This document shows positions 1-8,055 of a stretch of DNA of 64,000 nucleotides, in pieces. Position numbers and translations under genes: made by a program. The notes below the pieces were generated by a model. It was not told the DNA's origin. It saw nothing but the letters and a program-made list of their open reading frames with translations, and did not search any database. Origin of the DNA: Archangiaceae bacterium (GTDB lineage Bacteria > Myxococcota > Myxococcia > Myxococcales > Myxococcaceae); contig JADJNS010000004.1 of assembly GCA_016714225.1 (NCBI GenBank), forward strand, positions 669,768 to 733,767. The letters are read 5' to 3'. The number at the start of each line of letters is the position of its first letter. The first letter of the stretch is position 1.

Positions 1-416
1 TCGGCCCGGCGCTTGAGCGCGCGCAGAATCTCACCCGACACCTCGATGGGGGTGACCGGCTGGCCGCCGCTCACCTGAAAGCGCACGATGCCGGTGCCTT
101 CGGCGAACCGGTAGGCGCCCAGCTTCTGGGTCTCGGCGTCGCCGAGCGACTTGCCCATGAAGCGCTTCACGCTCTTCAGGGTGTCGGTGGGGTGCGAGGG
201 CATCAGCGCGACCGCGCGCGAGCCGACCACCACGCCGCCGTCTCTTCCGTAGTGCACCACCGACGGCAAGAGCCGCGCGCCGTTCTCGTCGGCCTCGAGG
301 CAGACGGGCTTGCCGTGCACCACGCCGGCGACCAGCGAGTTGGTGGTGCCCAGGTCGATGCCCACGGCGTGCCCCTTCGGCTTGAGGGGGTCGTGGATCT
401 GCAGAAAGCCCTTCAC
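1..416 (-). CDS. hscA: HscA, Hsp70-type chaperone for Fe-S cluster transfer (partial, N-terminus only)
   Basis: The first 138 codons of an Hsp70-family ATPase are present; the rest lies beyond the left edge. The ATPase phosphate-1 motif GIDLGTTNSLVA appears about 18 residues from the start, after a short HscA-like leader (KGFLQIHDPLKPKG). In the ISC system HscA, stimulated by HscB, helps move a nascent 2Fe-2S cluster from IscU to acceptor proteins in the cytoplasm. The proposed GTG start overlaps the hscB stop in a GTGA arrangement, the same coupling seen between iscA and hscB. Position at the end of iscS-iscU-iscA-hscB separates it from a general DnaK. Confidence is high for the family and the HscA assignment. 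Confidence 0.9.
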   Translation of the reverse strand, partial: MKGFLQIHDPLKPKGHAVGIDLGTTNSLVAGVVHGKPVCLEADENGARLLPSVVHYGRDGGVVVGSRAVALMPSHPTDTLKSVKRFMGKSLGDAETQKLGAYRFAEGTGIVRFQVSGGQPVTPIEVSGEILRALKRRA

Positions 417-910
417 GCGGCGGACTCCTCGATGGCTTCCACCTCGTCGAGGAAGCGGGTGTAGTAGCGAACGCGGGCGAGCGCCGAGGTGGCGGCCGGC
501 ACCTCGCCGGCGCGCAGGGCCTTCAGGCCCTCGGCCAGGGCCTGGTCGCTGGTGTGGCCGACCTCGGCGCCCAGGGCGCGCACCTTGGGCAGGTTCTTCT
601 GGCGCTTCGCGATCTCGAGCTGCTCGCGCTGCTCGAGAATGCTCTCGAGAAACTCCATCGGCATCTGCTGCTTCTCGAGGTCGATGCCCTCGAGCTGCAA
701 GAGGTAGAAGGCGCGGCGGGCGGGGTCTCGGAGCACCTTGACCGCCTCGTTGAGCGAGGTGGTCTTCTGCACCGCCTCGAGCCGCTGGTCGGCGCCCACC
801 CGGTCGGGGTGGTGCTCGAGCGACAGCTCGCGGTACTTCGCTTCGAGGGCAGGCACGTCGACGTCGACCGACGGCGTCAGCCCGAAGATTTCGAAGTGAT
901 TCACGGTCAC
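413..910 (-). CDS. hscB: HscB, J-domain co-chaperone of the ISC system
   Basis: This is a 165-residue protein with an N-terminal J domain carrying the HPD motif near residues 34-36 (EHHPDRVG) and a C-terminal helical HscB domain that in the family binds IscU. It recruits IscU to HscA and stimulates the chaperone's ATPase. I chose the GTG that overlaps the iscA stop (GTGA); it gives MTVNHFEIFG, which matches how the family begins, whereas a TTG 21 bases further upstream would put extra residues inside iscA. The length is close to the usual 165-175 residues. The stop overlaps the hscA start in the same manner, so the genes are probably translationally coupled. Confidence 0.93.
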   Translation of the reverse strand: MTVNHFEIFGLTPSVDVDVPALEAKYRELSLEHHPDRVGADQRLEAVQKTTSLNEAVKVLRDPARRAFYLLQLEGIDLEKQQMPMEFLESILEQREQLEIAKRQKNLPKVRALGAEVGHTSDQALAEGLKALRAGEVPAATSALARVRYYTRFLDEVEAIEESAA

Positions 911-1284
911 ACCGTGAAGCTCTCGCCGCAACCGCAGGCGCTCTTCTCGTTCGGGTTCCTCAGCTTGAACCCACTGGCCATCATCGACTCTTCGAAGATG
1001 AGCTCGGTGCCCATCAGGTACAGGTAGCTCTTGGGGTCGACGAAGACGCGCACGCCGTCGCGCTCGAAGATCTTGTCGCGCTCACGGGGCGCCTCGGCCC
1101 ACTCCATGTGGTACGCGAGGCCCGAGCAGCCGCCGCCCTTCACCGCGATGCGCAGGCCGGCGTTCGGCGTGTTGCGCTCGGTGAGCAGCTTCTTGAGCCG
1201 CTCGACCGCCGAGTCGCCCAGCAGCACGCCCTTGCCCATCGGCTTGGCAGCGGCGGGTACCGTGGCAGAGGGGGCAGCGGTCAT
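907..1284 (-). CDS. iscA: IscA/HesB-type A-type Fe-S carrier protein
   Basis: This 125-residue A-type carrier has the three conserved cysteines: one in GGGCSGLAYHMEW (near residue 53) and two in the C-terminal CGCGESF (near 117 and 119). These ligate iron or a cluster during delivery to apo-proteins. It has an Ala/Pro-rich N-terminal extension of about 15 residues compared with E. coli IscA, so ErpA-like or general HesB roles are possible. The operon position between iscU and hscB favours IscA. Its ATG overlaps the iscU stop by one base (TGATG), and its stop overlaps the hscB GTG. Confidence 0.92.
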   Translation of the reverse strand: MTAAPSATVPAAAKPMGKGVLLGDSAVERLKKLLTERNTPNAGLRIAVKGGGCSGLAYHMEWAEAPRERDKIFERDGVRVFVDPKSYLYLMGTELIFEESMMASGFKLRNPNEKSACGCGESFTV

Positions 1285-1676
1285 CACTTGCCCCTCGCCG
1301 CCTTCTTCTTCTTGAAGTCTTCGATCGCCGCCTTGATCGCGTCTTCGGCGAGCACCGAGCAGTGAATCTTCACCGGCGGCAGCGAGAGCTCTTTGGCGAT
1401 CTCTTTGTTCGTGATGGTGGCCGCCTCGTCGACGGTCTTGCCCTTCACCCACTCGGTGACGAGCGAGCTCGAGGCGATCGCGCTGCCGCAGCCGAAGGTC
1501 TTGAACTTGGCGTCTTGAATCACGCCCTCGTCCGAGATCTTGAGCTGCAGTCGCATGACATCGCCGCAGGCGGGTGCGCCGACCAGGCCGGTGCCCACGT
1601 TGGGGTCTTCCTTGTCGAGCGTGCCCACGTTCTTGGGGTTCTCGTAGTGCTCGATGACTTTGTCGGAGTAGGCCAT
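1284..1676 (-). CDS. iscU: IscU, Fe-S cluster assembly scaffold
   Basis: This 130-residue scaffold protein receives sulfur from IscS and iron, and builds a 2Fe-2S cluster before passing it on with HscA/HscB help. The three cluster-binding cysteines are visible near residues 37 (PACGDV), 63 (FGCGSA) and 106 (IHCSVL), together with the conserved Asp near 39. The HscA-recognition motif LPPVK is intact at about residues 99-103. Length and sequence are typical. It starts at ATG 12 bases after the iscS stop and is clearly co-transcribed with it. Confidence 0.97.
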   Translation of the reverse strand: MAYSDKVIEHYENPKNVGTLDKEDPNVGTGLVGAPACGDVMRLQLKISDEGVIQDAKFKTFGCGSAIASSSLVTEWVKGKTVDEAATITNKEIAKELSLPPVKIHCSVLAEDAIKAAIEDFKKKKAARGK

Positions 1677-1688
1677 GACTTCCTTCTT

Positions 1689-3050
1689 TCAGTGCGCAGT
1701 CCAGGCGATCGACTTGAGGTCGATGCCTTCTTTCGCCATTTCGTACAAGGGGCTCATGTCGCGCAAGCGGCTGACCGAGCGCGCCATCAGGTCGATCACG
1801 TAGTCGACCTCTTCTTCGGTGTTGAAGCGGCCCAGCCCGAAGCGAATCGAGCTGTGGGCCATGTCTTCGTCGACGCCGCAGGCGCGCAGCACGTACGACG
1901 GCTCGAGCGAGGCCGAGGTGCAGGCCGAGCCCGACGACACCGCCACGTCCTTGATCGCCATCATCAGCGCCTCGCCTTCGACGTAGGCGAAGCTGACGTT
2001 CAGGTTGCCCGGGAGGCGGTGCTCCCACGAGCCGTTCACCACCAGCATGTCGAGCTTCTTCTTCAGGCCGTCGAGCAGCCGCCCCCGCAGCTTCTCGAGC
2101 TTCCTGGCCTCTTCGGGCATCTCGGCGCGCGCCAGCTCGGCCGCCTTGCCGAAGCCGACGATCGAGGCGACGTTCAGGGTGCCCGAGCGCATGCCGCGCT
2201 CGTGCCCGCCGCCGTCGATGATCGGCGCGATGCGCACCCGCGGCTTGCGGCGCACGTAGAGCGCGCCCACGCCCTTGGGGCCGTACATCTTGTGCGCGGT
2301 GATCGACACCAGGTCGGCCTTCGAGGCGGTGACGTCGAAGGGCACCTTGCCCAGGCCCTGCACCGCGTCGCAGTGAAAGAGCACGCCGCGCTCGCGGCAG
2401 ATGGCGCCGATCTCGTTCACCGGCTGCACGGTGCCGATCTCGTTGTTGGCGAGCATGATCGAGACCAGCACCGTCTTGTCGGTGATCGCAGCCTTGAGCT
2501 GCTCGAGGTCGACCATGCCGTCTTTCTTCACGTCGAGGTACGTCACCCGCGCGCCGGCCTGCACCTTCGACACCCAGCGCTGAAACTGCGCGTCGTTCTC
2601 GAGGTCGTGCTTGATCTCGAGGGTGGGGATCTCTTCGACGGTCACGTCGCGGCCGGCGAGCTCGCCCAGGCGCAGCACCTTGAGCTCGTCGATGCGCTCT
2701 TGCCGCGCGCGCTCGAGGCGCTTGCACGAGTCGAGCACCGCCTTGTGCTCGGTCTTCAGGGTGACGATGTGATCGCCCTTGCCGCGGTAGAAGTCGATCA
2801 CCCCCTTGATGGCGAGGTTGTCGCTCTCGGTGGCTCCCGAGGTGAAGACGATCTCTTTGGGGTCGGCGCCGATCAAGAGCGCCACCTGCTTGCGCGCGGC
2901 CTCGACGGCGGCCTCGGCCTTCCACCCGAAGACGTGGTTGCGCGAGGCCGCGTTGCCGAAGTCTTCCTTGAGGTACGGCATCATCGCGTCGAGCACTCGG
3001 GGGTCGAGCGGCGTCGTCGCGTGGTTATCCATGTAGATGGGCAGCTTCAC
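1689..3050 (-). CDS. iscS: IscS, cysteine desulfurase with an unusual internal insertion
   Basis: This is a 453-residue pyridoxal-phosphate enzyme that converts cysteine to alanine and donates persulfide sulfur to IscU. The PLP lysine lies in TAHKMYGPKG (near 254) and the persulfide cysteine in SSGSACTSASLEPS (near 377); the C-terminus ends in a typical IscU-docking tail. It is about 50 residues longer than E. coli IscS. The excess is a charged block at about residues 115-167, between EHKAVLDSCKRLER and the strand VTYLDVKKDG. The start is GTG (KLPIYMDNHATTP), matching family N-termini. It is the first gene of the ISC operon. A palindrome overlapping a possible promoter lies 25-43 bases upstream. 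Confidence 0.96.
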   Translation of the reverse strand: MKLPIYMDNHATTPLDPRVLDAMMPYLKEDFGNAASRNHVFGWKAEAAVEAARKQVALLIGADPKEIVFTSGATESDNLAIKGVIDFYRGKGDHIVTLKTEHKAVLDSCKRLERARQERIDELKVLRLGELAGRDVTVEEIPTLEIKHDLENDAQFQRWVSKVQAGARVTYLDVKKDGMVDLEQLKAAITDKTVLVSIMLANNEIGTVQPVNEIGAICRERGVLFHCDAVQGLGKVPFDVTASKADLVSITAHKMYGPKGVGALYVRRKPRVRIAPIIDGGGHERGMRSGTLNVASIVGFGKAAELARAEMPEEARKLEKLRGRLLDGLKKKLDMLVVNGSWEHRLPGNLNVSFAYVEGEALMMAIKDVAVSSGSACTSASLEPSYVLRACGVDEDMAHSSIRFGLGRFNTEEEVDYVIDLMARSVSRLRDMSPLYEMAKEGIDLKSIAWTAH

Positions 3051-3058
3051 GAGACTTT

Positions 3059-3093
3059 TAGTAACCCTTCGAATGTGGACCAGTCAAGTCCAC
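3059..3093 (-). promoter_or_regulatory. Candidate iscS promoter overlapped by a 6-bp-arm palindrome (possible IscR-type operator)
   Basis: Reading toward iscS, TTGACT (3087-3082) and TTACTA (3064-3059) are separated by 17 bases, which resembles a housekeeping-sigma promoter. The inverted repeat GTGGAC-N7-GTCCAC (3075-3093) overlaps the -35 element, a position suited to repression. ISC operons are commonly controlled by the Rrf2-family regulator IscR, but no iscR gene is in the window. With this -10 element transcription would begin at or next to the GTG start, so the mRNA could be leaderless. Confidence 0.45.
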
Positions 3094-3250
3094 TATGAGC
3101 CGGGCTGAAGCAGAACTCATGGGTGAAGTAGCTCGAGACGGTGCGCTCCAGGGTGAAGCAGGTGCTCCGGGGCGGTGCAGCGCCGTGAAGAAGGGTGCAG
3201 TGCTTCGAGGCGCTTACGGCCGGGCGCGCCCGCTGCACTGCGTCGGGCGC

Positions 3251-4627
3251 ATGAGCGCTCTGCCCCAGAACAAGACCGCGATCACCCCCGACGGCTGGCG
3301 CCGGGGCAAACCCGAAGAAGACCCCGAGAAGATGAAGCGCTGGGGAGTGGTGTCGGCGAAGCCCAGCGAGTTCTTGATCTGCATGCGGGGCGGCAAGGTG
3401 GTGATGAGCGGGCAGGGTGCCACCGTCTTCAAGTGGCCGTGGGAGTCGGTCTCGGTGGTGCCCACCACGGTGCAGCGGCTGCACTTCGTGGCCGACCAGG
3501 TGACCGCCGAGAAGGTCGGCGTGCAGGTGACCGGCGTGGCGGTGTACCGCATCGCCGACCCGCTGATCGCCTTTCGCATGCTCAACTTCAGCTACCCCGA
3601 GCGTGCGCAAGAGAAGCTCTCGTCGATGATGGGCGAGATGTTCATCGGCGCCACGCGGCGGCTGGTGGCGAACCTGAGCGTCGAGCACTGCATGACCCGG
3701 CGCAAAGACGCGCTGGCCTCCGAGCTGATGCGGGAGATCGCTCCGGTGGTGGGGGGCAACGGGCGGGTGGAAGATCGCACCGCGCGCGGCTGGGGCGTGG
3801 TGGTCGACTCGATCGAGATTCAAGACGTGCGGGTGATCTCGGCCGCGGTGTTCGCGCACATGCAGGCGCGCTTTCGCCACGAGCTCGGGCAGAAGGCCCG
3901 CGAGGCCGAGCTGGCCCGCGACCGGGCGGTGCAGCAAGACGAGGCGGCGACCCAACGGCAGATCGAGCTGGCGCGGGTGGCGGCGCAGACCGAGGTGCGG
4001 CGCGAGAAGCAGGCGGCCGACGAGGCGGCGCGGCTCGAGAAGCTGGCCGCCGATGCCCGGGTCGAAGAGACGCGGCTGTTGCAGGAGCGGGCCGCGCGGC
4101 AGGCCCAGGTCGACGCCGAGCGCGAGCTGCAGCTGCGCAAGGTCGAGGCCGAGGCGCAGGTGCTCTTGCACCAGCAGGCGGCGACCGAGCGGGCGCGGCT
4201 GACGCAGCTCACCGCCGACCTGAAGGCCGAGGCGCAGCGCCACGCGATGCGGGTGGCGGCCGAGGCGCAGGCGGTCGAGGTGCTCGCGGCGCAGGCTCGG
4301 GTCGCCGAGGGAAAGCGCCAGCTGGCCGAGCTCGAGCTCAAGACGGTCGAGCTGGAGACCCAGAAGCAGCAGCTGCTCATCGAGCTCGAGCTCGACCGGG
4401 TGGAGCGCCAGCGGCAGATCGAGAACACGCTGTCGCCCGAGGTGATTCAGATGACCGTGGCGCAGCAGCTGCCGGCGCTGGCTGCGGCGTTTCAGCAGAA
4501 GATGGGCGAGGTGCACGTCACCGCGGTCGATGGCGCGAACCCGTTCGGGTACGTCGCCGCCGCGGTCGAGGGCGTGATGGGCCTGGCGCGCAGCGCGGGC
4601 CTCGAGCTGCCGAAGAAGAAGCAGTGA
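3251..4627 (+). CDS. SPFH/band-7 domain protein with long coiled-coil tail
   Basis: This is a protein of about 458 residues. Residues ~30-195 resemble an SPFH (stomatin/prohibitin/flotillin) domain: a beta-rich opening around FLICMRGGKVVMSGQG, then a segment including VTGVAVYRIADPLIAF. Residues ~205-420 are a very charged Ala/Glu/Arg-rich coiled coil, as in flotillins, followed by a short C-terminus. I see no N-terminal membrane hairpin or signal peptide, so it may attach peripherally or act in the cytosol. The ATG at MSALPQNK was chosen because upstream sequence in frame is not SPFH-like. Flotillin-like proteins organise membranes; the specific role is unknown. It stands alone, diverging from iscS and convergent with the next gene. 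Confidence 0.75.
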   Translation: MSALPQNKTAITPDGWRRGKPEEDPEKMKRWGVVSAKPSEFLICMRGGKVVMSGQGATVFKWPWESVSVVPTTVQRLHFVADQVTAEKVGVQVTGVAVYRIADPLIAFRMLNFSYPERAQEKLSSMMGEMFIGATRRLVANLSVEHCMTRRKDALASELMREIAPVVGGNGRVEDRTARGWGVVVDSIEIQDVRVISAAVFAHMQARFRHELGQKAREAELARDRAVQQDEAATQRQIELARVAAQTEVRREKQAADEAARLEKLAADARVEETRLLQERAARQAQVDAERELQLRKVEAEAQVLLHQQAATERARLTQLTADLKAEAQRHAMRVAAEAQAVEVLAAQARVAEGKRQLAELELKTVELETQKQQLLIELELDRVERQRQIENTLSPEVIQMTVAQQLPALAAAFQQKMGEVHVTAVDGANPFGYVAAAVEGVMGLARSAGLELPKKKQ

Positions 4628-4655
4628 GGGCGCGGCGAGGTGACGTAGGTCGAGC

Positions 4656-4696
4656 GCGGGGCGAGTGGCGCCAGGTCGGCGCCTTCTCGCCCCCGC
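4656..4696. terminator. Long GC-rich hairpin between convergent genes
   Basis: The outer arms (GCGGGGCGAG and CTCGCCCCCGC, one bulged base) enclose a second stem formed by GGCGCC-AGGTC-GGCGCC. It sits between the stop of the SPFH gene and the stop of the convergent FHA gene, so a bidirectional terminator is likely. There is no T tract on either side. Confidence 0.5.
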
Positions 4697-4708
4697 ACCG
4701 GCGTTCTG

Positions 4709-6556
4709 TCACTTGCCGAAGAGCTTCTGGTGCAGCTCGACCACGATGGCCTCGGTCTTCTCGTAGAGCTCGGCGTCGCGGAGGTGCTCGTTGACGCGCT
4801 TCTCCGAGGCCTTCTTGCCCTTGGAGTAGCGGGCGTCGGCCTCGAACACCTGGTCTTCGAGCTGCTTGTAGAGGGCGAGCACCTGGGGGTTCTTGTTCAA
4901 GATGGTGGGATCATCGGAGATCTTCTTCTCGATGGCGTCCCACTTCTGGTGCCAGGGGGCGTACCCGCCGCCGGTGGGCACCGCGGCCGCCGCGGCTTCG
5001 GCCGGCTTGGGCGCGGCCTTGGCCGGCTCGGGCGGAGGAGGGGCGGCCTTGGCGTTCTCGGCGGGGGGAGGCGGCGCGGCCTTCTCGGCCTTCTCGGCCT
5101 TCTCGGCGGGCGCGGCCTTCACCGCGGCCTCGGCCTTGTCTTCTGCGGCCGCAGCGGCCTTCTCGGCCTGCTCTTGGGCCGCCGCGCCCTGCTTCTCGGC
5201 CGCCGCGAGCTGCGCCTCGGCCTGCTTGCGCAGCTCTTCGGCCTTGGCCTCGAACGCGGCCGAGTCGCCGCCCGACGCGATGCCCGCGCCGCCGCTGCCG
5301 GCGATCGCGGCAGGAATGCCGGCCAGGGTGCTGAGGCAGGCGAGCCCGCCGAGCACCATCAGCACGATGCGAAACCACTTCACCACCCCGGCCGCGGTGA
5401 ACCACGAGAAGAAGATGAACAGCATCACCAGCGAGGCGGCCAGGCGCAGCACCAGCGGCACCAGGCCGATCAGCGGCAGGTGCACCAGCGAGAGCACCAG
5501 GGCGATGAAGTTGGGCAGCGCCAGCAGCGCGAACGCGGTCATGTAGAGCATGAACAGGTTGGTGCGCGACCGCTCGTCGCTCTGGCCTTTCAAGAAGTTC
5601 ACCACCCAGTTGAGCACCGGGTGCCAGACGAAGCCGGTGACGCCGGCGCCGATCAGCGCGCCGATCAGCGCACCGACGGGGATGATGTTTCCCACGCTGA
5701 GCGTGCCGGTGACGATGCCGACGATCAGCATGCCGAGAAAGGTGAACGCGGCGCTGATCAGGTAGGCGGGCAGGGCGTAGGCGATGAGCTCGTAGCGGCC
5801 CTTGGCCTCGTGCTTCTGCTCGCTCACCGCCTTGCGAATGGTGCCCACCGGGTTCACCAGCAGAATGGGCATCGCCGCCAGGTAGTAGGCGAACGCCTTG
5901 GGCACGGTGAGCAGGAAGTAGCCGACCGAGATCTTCGCCGGCTCACCCGAGCCCGCGTCGGCGGGAGCCTCTGCGGCCGCCATCGACATCGCCTCGCTCT
6001 TCTTCTTCGCCTGCGACGCCTCGCTCTCGACCGGCGGCGGCGGCTTGCTCATCTTCTTCGACGGGGCGGCGGGCGCGGGAATCGCCTTGGCCTTCACCGC
6101 CGAAGGAGACTCTTTGGCGGCGCCGAGCGGTTTGCCCTTGGCGGCGGCCGGCATCGGCTTGGGGGTCGCCTCGTGCTCCTCGACGGGCTCGTCGTCCATC
6201 GCGCCGCCAGAGTCTTCGGGCTCGTTGGCGTCTTGCTGCGAGGTGGCCTCGACCGCGTCGTCGGCGCCGGTCACCTGCACCACCTCGTACTTCACCTGGC
6301 TCATCTGAATGACGTCGCCCGGCAAGAGCTCGGTGGCATCTTTGATGCGCTCTTTCTGCAGCCAGGTGCCGTTGCTCGAGCCCAGGTCTTCGAGGAACCA
6401 GGCGCCGTTTTCACCGAACACCCGCGCGTGGCGCTTGCTCACGCCGGTGTCGCGCAGCTGAATGTTGGCGTCTCCGCCTTCACGGCCGAAAGTGAGCCCC
6501 TCTTCGGGCACGATCATCGTCTTCTGGGTGGCGAGATCCTTGAGCTCTAAAGGCAT
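4709..6556 (-). CDS. FHA domain - Yip1-like membrane protein with Ala/Lys-rich C-terminal region
   Basis: This 615-residue protein starts at MPLELKDLAT. Residues 1-98 form an FHA domain with the hallmark FGREGG, SKRH and SSNGT motifs (near 24, 40 and 60), which binds phosphothreonine. A Pro/Ala/Lys/Glu-rich linker (~99-205) leads to a hydrophobic region (~205-425) with about five membrane segments resembling the Yip1 family. After that comes a TolA-like Ala/Glu/Lys coiled coil (~430-555) with Pro-rich stretches, and a short folded C-terminus. It could link Ser/Thr phosphorylation to a membrane process; many kinases in myxobacteria would be possible partners. The low-complexity DNA encodes EKAEKAEKA-type repeats. 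Function is not established. Confidence 0.75.
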   Translation of the reverse strand: MPLELKDLATQKTMIVPEEGLTFGREGGDANIQLRDTGVSKRHARVFGENGAWFLEDLGSSNGTWLQKERIKDATELLPGDVIQMSQVKYEVVQVTGADDAVEATSQQDANEPEDSGGAMDDEPVEEHEATPKPMPAAAKGKPLGAAKESPSAVKAKAIPAPAAPSKKMSKPPPPVESEASQAKKKSEAMSMAAAEAPADAGSGEPAKISVGYFLLTVPKAFAYYLAAMPILLVNPVGTIRKAVSEQKHEAKGRYELIAYALPAYLISAAFTFLGMLIVGIVTGTLSVGNIIPVGALIGALIGAGVTGFVWHPVLNWVVNFLKGQSDERSRTNLFMLYMTAFALLALPNFIALVLSLVHLPLIGLVPLVLRLAASLVMLFIFFSWFTAAGVVKWFRIVLMVLGGLACLSTLAGIPAAIAGSGGAGIASGGDSAAFEAKAEELRKQAEAQLAAAEKQGAAAQEQAEKAAAAAEDKAEAAVKAAPAEKAEKAEKAAPPPPAENAKAAPPPPEPAKAAPKPAEAAAAAVPTGGGYAPWHQKWDAIEKKISDDPTILNKNPQVLALYKQLEDQVFEADARYSKGKKASEKRVNEHLRDAELYEKTEAIVVELHQKLFGK

Positions 6557-6650
6557 GGTGGCCGACGCTACCAAGCGGACCCCGGTCGATGAAGAGACTC
6601 TTTGACGGGTGAAGTGAAACCGTCCGCCCGCTAGTCTCACACCCACTTCC

Positions 6651-8055
6651 ATGGCCCGCTCGAAGGTCCTGCTCTTTGCCGTTGCCTCGGCGCTCGGCGT
6701 CGCCTTTCTCCCCTTCGTTCTCCCCACCGGGCCGACCACCGGTGACTACGCCACCGAGCTGCTCGCCGGCGGGCGCATCGTGTTCGCGGCCGGCGCCATC
6801 TTCATCGGCGGCCTGTTCACCTCGATGACCCCCTGCGTGTGGCCGCTGATTCCCATCACGGTGGGGGTGTTCGGCGCGCGGCAGGCCGACTCGCGCGGGC
6901 GCGCGGTGCTGCTCACCACCGCGTACGTGGTGGGCATGGGCGTCACCTTCGCCGCGCTGGGCGTGGTGGCCGCGTTCGCCGGCCGCGCCTTCGGCACCGC
7001 GCTGGGCAACCCCTACGTGGCCTTTTCCCTGGGGGTGTTCATGCTCGCGCTGGCCGCCTCGATGTTCGGCGCCTTCGAGCTGGCGCTGCCCACCGGCATG
7101 GCCACCCGGCTCAACTCGGTGGGCGGCGGGGCCTGATATCGGCGCGCTGCTGATGGGCGCAGTGTCGGGCTTTCTCGCCGCGCCGTGCACCGGGCCGGTA
7201 CTCTCGGGCGTGCTGACCTTCGTCGCCACCACCAAAGATCCGGTGCTGGGGGGCGGCCTGCTGTTCATCTACGCGCTGGGCATCGGGGTGCCGTTCTTCG
7301 TGATCGGCGTGTTCCTGGTGCGCCTGCCCAAAGGCGGCGTGTGGATGGAGTGGGTCAAGAGCGTGTTCGGGGTGGCGCTGGTCTTTCTCGCCCTGGGCTA
7401 CTGGCGCGACGGGCTACCGCCGATTCGCACCGCGATCATGGCGGTGGCGAACGTCTTCGCCGGCCCGTTGGGCATCGCGGTGGCGTCGGTGCTGGCGCTC
7501 GTCGGGGTGGCGCTGGGGGCGATTCACCTCTCGTTCAAAGACGGCAGCCGGCCTGAGGCGGTGCTCAAGGGCTTCGGCGTGGCCGCGCTGGTGCTGGCGC
7601 TGGTGCTGCGCATGACCCCGGCCTCCGAGCCTTCGGGGCCGGCCAACGCCCGCCCCATGGCGTGGGCCAGCTTCAAGGCCGACGTGGCGCAGAGCGCCGA
7701 GCCGTTCGACGCGCTGCTCGCCAAGGCCCGGGCCAGCTGCAAGCCGGTGATGATCGACTTCTTCGCCGAGTGGTGTGCGGCCTGCAAAGAGCTCGACCAG
7801 CACACGTACACCTCGGCCGCGGTGGTGACCGAGACCGACCGCTTCGTGAACATCAAGGTCGACGGCACGAACGATCACGAGGTGCTCGACGGGCTCTATG
7901 AGCGCTTCGGGGTGAAGGGCCTGCCCACGGTGGCCTTCGTCGACCCCCGGGGCACGGTGCTCCAAGAGCCCAAGGTGACCGGCTTTCTTCCACCCGAGCA
8001 GTTCATCGCCGAGCTGAAGAAGGTACATTCTGGCGAATGCTCGCCTACGCCCTGA
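6651..8055 (+). CDS. DsbD/CcdA-like thiol:disulfide interchange protein with thioredoxin domain (frameshifted)
   Basis: Two adjoining frames make one protein of about 468 residues. The first part is a DsbD/CcdA membrane domain beginning with a hydrophobic leader and containing the redox cysteine in SMTPCVWPLIPITVG. The second continues with AAPCTGPVL (the partner cysteine), more membrane segments, and a C-terminal thioredoxin domain with WCAACKEL. Such proteins pass electrons from cytoplasmic thioredoxin to periplasmic thiol proteins. The N-terminal DsbD alpha domain is absent. The frame breaks at a GGGG run (7128-7131): removing one G gives VGGGPDIGALLMG and restores the family sequence, so a consensus error is likely. 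A TlpA-like lipoprotein nearby could be its client. Confidence 0.85.

Noticed and set aside
7120..7160. Programmed ribosomal frameshift in the DsbD-like gene
   Set aside because: There is no slippery heptamer with a downstream structure typical of programmed shifts, and similar single-G breaks occur in tilS and an acyl-CoA dehydrogenase. Consensus error explains all of them.
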